A DNA stretch of 64,000 bases from positions 13,586,297 to 13,650,296 of the forward strand of contig OY741280.1 of NCBI GenBank assembly GCA_963514095.1, read 5' to 3'. Shown here in pieces: positions 58,033-64,000 of the stretch (its first letter is position 1; each line of letters opens with the position of its first letter). A program made the translations under genes and the position numbers. Source of the DNA: Eutrigla gurnardus. Taxonomy: Eukaryota; Chordata; Actinopteri; Perciformes; Triglidae. The notes under the pieces are model-generated. The model was not told the DNA's origin, ran no database searches, and saw only the letters and a list, made by a program, of their open reading frames with translations.

Positions 58033-59159
58033 TGCGCGCGCGTTTCCCCCCCCCAAGTCTCAGTAAGCAGAAGTCGACTCATCTCCTCTGGTCCATTCAG
58101 ACTGGACATTATTGATCAGCACATAAAAACGTCATTGTGTGCTGATCTGATGGGAAAAGCTTCTTAGAAGTCAAACAATAACTCAGTCGAGACTTCCCCC
58201 GGCATGTGTAACATATATGTAAACTCCTCTACTCCTAAAGTTTTTCCCTTTCACTTCGTTCAGTATTGAATTGTTGCTAATCTGCACATTTCTGCCAACA
58301 GTCCGACGAAAAGAGGCCCGCTTTACTTTACTGAAACGGGAAGGCAACGATCTCGTCAAGAAAGGCCACTTCCAGGAGGCTCTGGAGAAGTACAGTGAAT
58401 GTCTCGCATTAAAACCTGACGAATGTACTCTCTACACAAACAGGTACTCATGAAGCAACACTACGCCATGCAACTGGGATCCTAAACTGCACACACATAG
58501 CAGGATTAAACTTGAGAGTACAACATGGGGGGGCGGGGACTCACCTACATTATCTTCTGTGCACATCTTGAATCAGTAAGAAGGTCAATAGACTGTAAAA
58601 TTCAAATGAATATAATGTTGATTCTAAAACCGACTGATCCCGTTTGAGGACAGTGTAACAGGAAATACAGTAGAGGGCACCACATGATCATCCGTAACGT
58701 TTCCTTACCAGCAGCTGTAGCAGGATCCTGAATGACAACACTGACCCCTGTACTCTATTCTACTCCTCCAGAGGCGTTTGCCTCCTGAGACTGAATCGCT
58801 TTGAAGAGGCCAAGCAGGACTGTGACTCTGCGCTGCAGCTGGACCCGGCCAACAAGAAGGCCTTCTACAGACGAGCCCTGGCTTATAAGGGTTTACAGGT
58901 GCCTGTCTCTCCCACATCACAACACACGCATTCGTCTATTTGTAGCGGTTGGATTAGACGGGTTTAGGCGTTTATTTATAGATAACGTAAGGTATAATTT
59001 CCTCTTTTCCAGGACTACCTGTCGGCCAGCAGTGACCTACAGGAAGTCCTCCAGCTGGACCCGAATGTTCGGGAGGCCGAGCAGGAGCTCGAGGTGGTGA
59101 CGAGCCTGCTGAGGCAGAGCCTGATGGACAGCACTGCGAACACACCAGGGGTAAAATAG
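52857..59159 (+). CDS. spag1: Sperm-associated antigen 1-like TPR protein, short form
   Basis: SPAG1 is a TPR co-chaperone needed for cytoplasmic preassembly of axonemal dynein arms. Seven exons in phase encode 394 residues: 52857-53214, 54369-54468, 55174-55326, 56293-56450, 58302-58443, 58772-58898 and 59013-59159. A low-complexity basic Gly/Ser-rich N-terminus (MGNAQDKPPG) precedes one TPR block (residues about 83-187, LKNAGNHLF to QMDTGVQA). A GPEWREKLPVIPAVPLSV linker follows, then a second TPR block (about 246-375). The order matches the central and C-terminal TPR blocks of mammalian SPAG1. Neither the N-terminal TPR block nor the C-terminal RPAP3-like domain of the 926-residue human protein is present; the frame ends at TPGVK and TAG. 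TOMM34 is a related alternative, but the position after polr2k and before rnf19a and the CLALKP/QLDP repeats favour SPAG1. The frame is open upstream of the ATG. Confidence 0.88.
53215..54368 (+). other. spag1: spag1 intron 1
   Basis: This 1.15-kb intron shows no coding or RNA gene. The other long introns (54469-55173, 55327-56292, 56451-58301) likewise show only simple repeats and short non-homologous open frames. Confidence 0.55.
55748..55766. repeat. Perfect 7-bp hairpin CGCCAGG-CCAAT-CCTGGCG in spag1 intron 3
   Basis: A GC-rich 7-bp inverted repeat with a five-base loop, inside a more GC-rich patch (about 55500-55830) that looks unlike the AT-rich surroundings. The patch may be an old repeat-element fragment, but no ends were found. 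Confidence 0.5.
56835..56873. repeat. (GA)n(GT)n compound microsatellite
   Basis: Short GA run followed by about 13 GT units in spag1 intron 4. Confidence 0.9.
57950..58042. repeat. (GT)n microsatellite ending in (GC)n
   Basis: About 40 GT units followed by alternating GC bases and a C run, in spag1 intron 4, some 260 bp before exon 5. Alternating purine-pyrimidine tracts of this kind can adopt Z-DNA. Confidence 0.95.
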
Positions 59160-61192
59160 TGCTTACACGCACACACACAAACCAGAAGTCATTCATTGAT
59201 TTTCCCCGACACAGACGGGAACTGAAAAATGTACTTTGGAAAAGCAGGTTTTTTGGCATACCATGTATTGTGACTAGCCCCGGCTAATATAGGATCATTA
59301 TCAGGGTAGTTTTGCCGACACTGCCAGGCACTAAAGATTGTGTTATTATCATAATTTAGTTAGATATTTTTCACCTAAACCATCATTTTCAAAAAATAGT
59401 CTGACTTTTGCTCCTTTCCTCCAGGTTTGATGTTTATGGAGGAATAATGAGGCAGAGGAATGAAGCAGGTGTACGTACTGTACGGCGGCAGGCGCGGAGG
59501 AAAAGGACTCTTAAAGCCATCGATCGTAGCTAGTAAAACCTGTACAAATGGAAATGACTGCCATTGCCTCATGGGACGGGCTCCTGGGACGACCAGCTTT
59601 TCAGGTCTGCAACACCTGCAATGTGTGCTGACCACACCACAACTCCTGAGTACACGACCTTACATAAGAGGCAGCTTTATTTAAAAAAAGGCTACTGTCA
59701 AGGTATTCATGACCTGCTTGCACTATAAGTCATTCACATTATGATGTAATGTGCTGTACATACGGATTCATGTTAACGGGATGCTGAGCGCTGTTGGGTG
59801 GTAAACATGGGGAAAGTGTATCATGTGTGCCTTAATGAGATTTCTACCGCAGTCGGGATGATAAACACCAAGATTACACTTTTGATTTGTTTTAATGATA
59901 ACAAAAATACATAAAAATAATAAAAATACTTTGCTGAGCTCACGACAAAAGCACTGATAGAAACTGATACAACTCAAACGCTTTGTATATATAGAGATAA
60001 GGACTCCCAGAAAGTGAGACAGGTCATTATCTGGTTGTCTTTATCTCAGGTTTCAGCTATTCCTGCTATTTCAAGACATCCGTCATTGTTTACACATTCA
60101 TTTATGTATTTAAAATAAAGATAAGCCAACAACAACTTACAATGAAACATTTCTACAGCTAAAGACCCATGAAGAAGCGCTGCGTTAATCCTAATTTAAG
60201 ACGGTTAAACAATGATTTACCAGTTTAAACATCCCATGAGCTCTGTGTGCTTAAGTTATTGTTAATTATAAATGGTCACGTCATCGTTTTGAGTAAATAA
60301 TCCAGCAACTGAAGTTAGCATTACTTCATCATGTACTGTAAAGACTTATTGTAGGTCTCAGGATCACTCTTGAATGTAACCAAGACGACTGCGTGTCTTT
60401 GTGACGGATTTGTTTTATTTATGGCTCTGAGCCCTTAGTATCTCCCCCCTCGGCCTCCACTCAACAACAACCACTGTACATACAGTCAGGACACAGGAGA
60501 AGTGATCTGCAAGGTGATGAATTACACTTGATGTGACCATGGCAGCTCAGTCTGACACTAAAACAGCTCGTCGTCTGGCTTCTCCAGAAACTGGCTCAAC
60601 AAAAAAATGATTGGGAAGCCGCAAGCTGCAAATATCTTCACACCTCCATGAGAACTTGTTCATCCAGAATTAGGGTCTTAAAGCCCTACAGCCATGACAC
60701 GCATACACAGGTGTTTTCACTTTGCTTAATTAGAGCTTCCCTCAGGTCTGTGTGGATGTCGACGCCCAGTGCTTGATTGACACCTGACTCTTTACATTTG
60801 CACATCCGCCCCAGAGCCACAAAATAGACTTTTTACTTTTGAGTTTAGTTCTCAGTAGAAGCAGAGGTCTAACTAACTGAAAACACCTATTTGGGTGAGC
60901 AGGATATCTTTTTAAAATGTCCCATTCCTGTGCTTTTTAGTGTCAGCCCTGTAACACACAAAACAATGTAAATCTTTGTATAGCACAATGTGCCACAACT
61001 TTAATTTCTCTCATGCTTTTGATGTATTAATACCCTTTGTTCAATCTGATTTTACCCATTCCCCCGCCCCCCTTGTGTTGTCTAAATCGAAGCTCAACTA
61101 AATGAAAACACTTGACAAGGCTTGAAGTTTTGCTTCATGGAATGTAAGAGCATGTACTGTATGTAAATCGTTTGGATGCAAATGTAAATAAA
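59160..61192 (+). other. spag1: spag1 3'UTR with AATAAA at 61187-61192
   Basis: About 2 kb without a recognisable exon ends at an AATAAA. I looked in particular for the RPAP3_C-type C-terminal domain of SPAG1 and did not see it. A splice-like pair (59150/gtaaaa and ccag at 59424) would only replace the last two codons with one. Confidence 0.55.
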
Positions 61193-61439
61193 CTGCAATG
61201 TGGATGCTTTAATGTGCTTTGTTTCTGCAACTTCATTTCAACGCCAGAGGGGAAACAACAAAAACATTGCAACTAAATAGGTATAAAAAAAAAATGTTGA
61301 TTTGCTGTTCTCAGGTGTCTTAGCATGTTAAAATAAACTTAACCCACACCTGTTAAAGCTGAGCTGCTCTGATGTCATAGGATCGATGGGAATTCATGGG
61401 AAAATATACAAACAAGTTAGATTGAGAATTTTATTGTTT

Positions 61440-63448
61440 AAGGATATGCATTTACATGCACATTATAAAGCAAACAATTAGGGAATATATACTTTCTCAA
61501 ATAGCATATGCTTTTTTTGACCAAGTTAGAAATAACACCTGGCACTTGTCTTCAAATAATACCATAAAACTCACAGGAATTTTACAGGCATTTTAACAGC
61601 AGGGCGAATCTCGCAACTGGAAACTTACGAGTTGCACCAAAACTCCTTTAGTTTGCTGTATCACCTTTAATTTCATCTCACGCATTTTATGAGTAAATAT
61701 AATTCATGCTCTCGTGATTTTTATGTTTATCATTTGAAGACAAACAATAAGGAAATAAAAACACTATATAAAGGATTTTCCCCAAAAGGCACTGTGGGTC
61801 CAAAAAAAAAAATAAAATTATTTGCATTAATCATCTTCAAGGATGTAAGAAAAACAACATAAAACACATTGTAGTTAAAATACACCCAAAGCTCTGAATC
61901 AAAAATTATATTTTGATTTGGATATTACTGAGGGAGAATCACAAATGTAACCCTATAATCATACATTCACTACTGAATATTAAATCACCGACTGATGTAT
62001 GTGCTCAAATACACTAAGTGAGTTTCCCAATGCACCTTTAATATATGACCGCTATGGTCAGGTGATGTGTTCTCTTGACTGGACACATCTGCTTTTGCTG
62101 AATAGCGAAATATTCGAAAGCTTCGTTTTCTTATTGCAAATACATCGTTTGGTACACTTTGTGCGTTTAGTGACTGATCACTAAAACAAGCCTTATAAAA
62201 CTGTAAGAAATGCTACACTTTCTAGTTTACAAATTGGTGCTGTTCTTGGTTCCTTTTACAAGGAATAACTCAAAATTCCCTTTCTTTAGTAAACCTCTCA
62301 TACTTCCATAATGTACTAAAATTTGTTATATTTGCACAGTTGCAACCACAAACAGATTTTTTTTTTTTTACCAGTGCAGAATGAGGCTTGTGAAGCCAGC
62401 GACCGTCTTAAATCCACAATATTTTTAAAAAAGGGCTACATTATGACTCATCGTCAACACAGTTCCCGCCTGACCGTACTTAAAAAGTTTGAACCCAACA
62501 CAGGGCTTCAACATTAAAACCAACTTTCCCAAAATGGAAAATAAAAATAAGCAAAGGTGGAGCATGAAGAAACAGGAAGTCACATTTTTAAACAAAAGCA
62601 AAAAATAATCTCTCTTATAGATTATTATGGAAAAATACATTTTGCTACTGTACAGGCTGGTCCCTCTCAGGTTCAACGATCCTTCAAGCTGTGGCGTTTG
62701 TCACGCTGCTTTAGGGAGTCACAGAATGATGGTGGCACAGAGGTGGACCACAGTGATGACGTATCCATCCCTCATTCACACAAACCAGATTTCTGCCACT
62801 AGGGAGGAAAGTTTCAGGCTTTAGAATAGCAGCTCGACTTAGTACTGGAACTATTAGACATTTTACTTGCTCCTATCCAGCTTTATCACTTGGGATTTGT
62901 GTGGGCACCAGGAAAAGGGTAAGATATGCCTCAAGCATGGATTCGGAAACATTGCTCAGAGGTCTGACTTTGCAGGTCGCCCTGATAACCTACTTTACAA
63001 CCTGTCCACATACATTCAACTCCACCTACAGTAGGCATTGCTGCTCCAGTTGTTGCTCCAACAACAGGCTGCAACGTTCACACACACGTCTTGCTTGCTG
63101 CTTGTTCTGTCACCGAAGAACCCTCTTTGACTTTACCGCTTGCTGCTTGTTCTGTCACCGAAGAACCCTCTTTGACTTTACCGCGATCCTGTCCACTTTA
63201 ATCACAACTCTCTCCAACTTAAACCTCGACCCTTTCTGTAACTCCCATCGTCTGAAATTCACATAATACTCGACTACACACCCGACTGCATCCACAGCAG
63301 GTACAAAATAGATTTAAACATCCTTCAACTTGACTAGCAGCTTCCTAAGATGCATGGTGTGGCTTCACTCAATAGTGAAAATAGGTGATAAGGCTAACTG
63401 ACCTAGCGGTGGTAACACCACCAACAGCCGACAACCAGTGGAGCTTCT
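61440..63448 (-). other. rnf19a: rnf19a 3'UTR
   Basis: About 2 kb of AT-rich non-coding sequence ends, on the minus strand, at AATAAA (61445-61440). It faces the spag1 signal about 250 bp away, so the two genes converge. It includes a 45-bp tandem duplication at 63094-63183. Confidence 0.6.
63094..63183. repeat. Perfect 45-bp tandem duplication in the rnf19a 3'UTR
   Basis: The units 63094-63138 and 63139-63183 are identical over all 45 bases. They start cttgctgcttgttctgtcac and end gactttaccg. The lack of any difference suggests a recent event, or an assembly artefact. Confidence 0.95.
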
Positions 63449-64000
63449 TTAGATTTCTGTTTGTATACAGTTCCTTGTTGGGCTTACAGGCAGTGTGGCA
63501 GAGGTTTTGGTGGCCTCTCTTATTTTATTTTCCTTCTCTGGCTCTCCGTCTGCGACGGCGCCTCCACTCTCCTCGCTGATGTATAGAAATGTCCCGCTAC
63601 TTCCCTCTTTTGGCGAAGCAGGCGGAGATGCCGATACCAGGCGCTGGGCGAAGGCTGCGTGACTGCTCTGAGTCGGATAATGCTCCAGGCGGTCGTTCTC
63701 CACCTCGGGCATGGGTGTGACGGTGACATCATTGAAGGTGGTGGCGGGATGATGAGGGTGGGGGTCCATCGGGGCGGAGCACGATGGATGAGCCGCCCTT
63801 GAGGTTTCAGGGTCCGAGCAGCTGAGCTCCGATGAGAAGTGGCTACAGTGCGAGTCGGCCACCGAGGGCAGGCTGCCGCTCAGGGACGGCGAATCGAACT
63901 CGGAGGAGTTGGTGCTGCGCTGCTCCAGGAGCTGCGCGTCCATATCTCCTCGTATCTCGTTTATTTTCGTGTCTCGGTTGCTGCTACTGCTGGCTCGTTT
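63449..64000 (-). CDS. rnf19a: E3 ubiquitin ligase RNF19A (dorfin), C-terminal part
   Basis: RNF19A is an RBR-type E3 ligase with two membrane helices. Only the C-terminal, cytosolic low-complexity tail is in the window. The minus-strand frame is open from the window edge (64000) through RDTKINEIRGDMDAQLLEQR to the stop at 63451-63449, 183 residues. Landmarks shared with the mammalian tail are SLSGSLPSVADSHCSHFSSE, LSCSDPETS, MPEVENDRLEHYP and the terminal CIQTEI. The RING, IBR and membrane segments lie beyond the right edge. The Met at 63943 is internal, not a start. Placement next to spag1 and polr2k matches human 8q22. Confidence 0.9.
   Translation of the reverse strand, partial: KRASSSSNRDTKINEIRGDMDAQLLEQRSTNSSEFDSPSLSGSLPSVADSHCSHFSSELSCSDPETSRAAHPSCSAPMDPHPHHPATTFNDVTVTPMPEVENDRLEHYPTQSSHAAFAQRLVSASPPASPKEGSSGTFLYISEESGGAVADGEPEKENKIREATKTSATLPVSPTRNCIQTEI

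Noticed and set aside
1..64000. CRISPR arrays, operons, phage or toxin systems
   Set aside because: The window is vertebrate nuclear DNA with spliced genes. No such features were seen.

Overview
The window is vertebrate nuclear DNA, almost certainly from a ray-finned (teleost, probably percomorph-type) fish. Its genes are split into short exons with GT-AG introns. It carries long (GT)n and (GA)n microsatellites and fish-type DNA transposon and LINE remnants. Nine of the genes correspond to genes spread along human chromosome 8q22. No prokaryotic features, viral genes or CRISPR arrays were seen. Exon models were built by hand from splice sites, reading-frame phase and similarity to families I know. 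Untranslated ends and transcription starts are approximate.

Layout from left to right: a possible 3' end of an unidentified + gene (to about 532); an NTF2-like nuclear import factor (nutf2l, +, 2004-7036), whose large last intron holds a nest of three mobile elements; the p53R2 ribonucleotide reductase small subunit (rrm2b, +, 7589-10941); metadherin (mtdh, +, 11636-16135); a 42-bp minisatellite; lysosomal LAPTM4B (laptm4b, +, 20043-26862) with a perfect TFEB/CLEAR-type palindrome upstream; ribosomal protein L30 (rpl30, -, 31235-33410); a short Ala/Pro-rich erich5 (+, 34358-39496); the RidA imine deaminase (rida, -, 40502-43302) with two candidate first coding exons; the Hippo kinase MST2 (stk3, -, 46193-49896) with a long 3'UTR; the RNA polymerase subunit RPB12 (polr2k, +, 50600-51733) with a U12-type intron; a shortened SPAG1 (+, 52857-59159); and the C-terminal exon of rnf19a (-, 63449 to the window edge).

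The genes do not form one pathway. They are housekeeping and signalling genes kept together by vertebrate synteny. Compared with the human order, many genes that lie between these in mammals (MATN2, POP1, NIPAL2, KCNS2, OSR2, VPS13B, COX6C, RGS22, FBXO43) are absent here, so the block is strongly compacted or rearranged.

The observations most worth a second look are: the duplicated, phase- and length-matched first coding exons of rida; the SPAG1 gene that starts at what is an internal Met-Gly-Asn in mammalian SPAG1 and lacks the C-terminal domain; the U12 intron of polr2k; the CLEAR palindrome of laptm4b; the altered caspase site in stk3; the GC-AG intron in mtdh; and the nested, internally inverted transposons in nutf2l.
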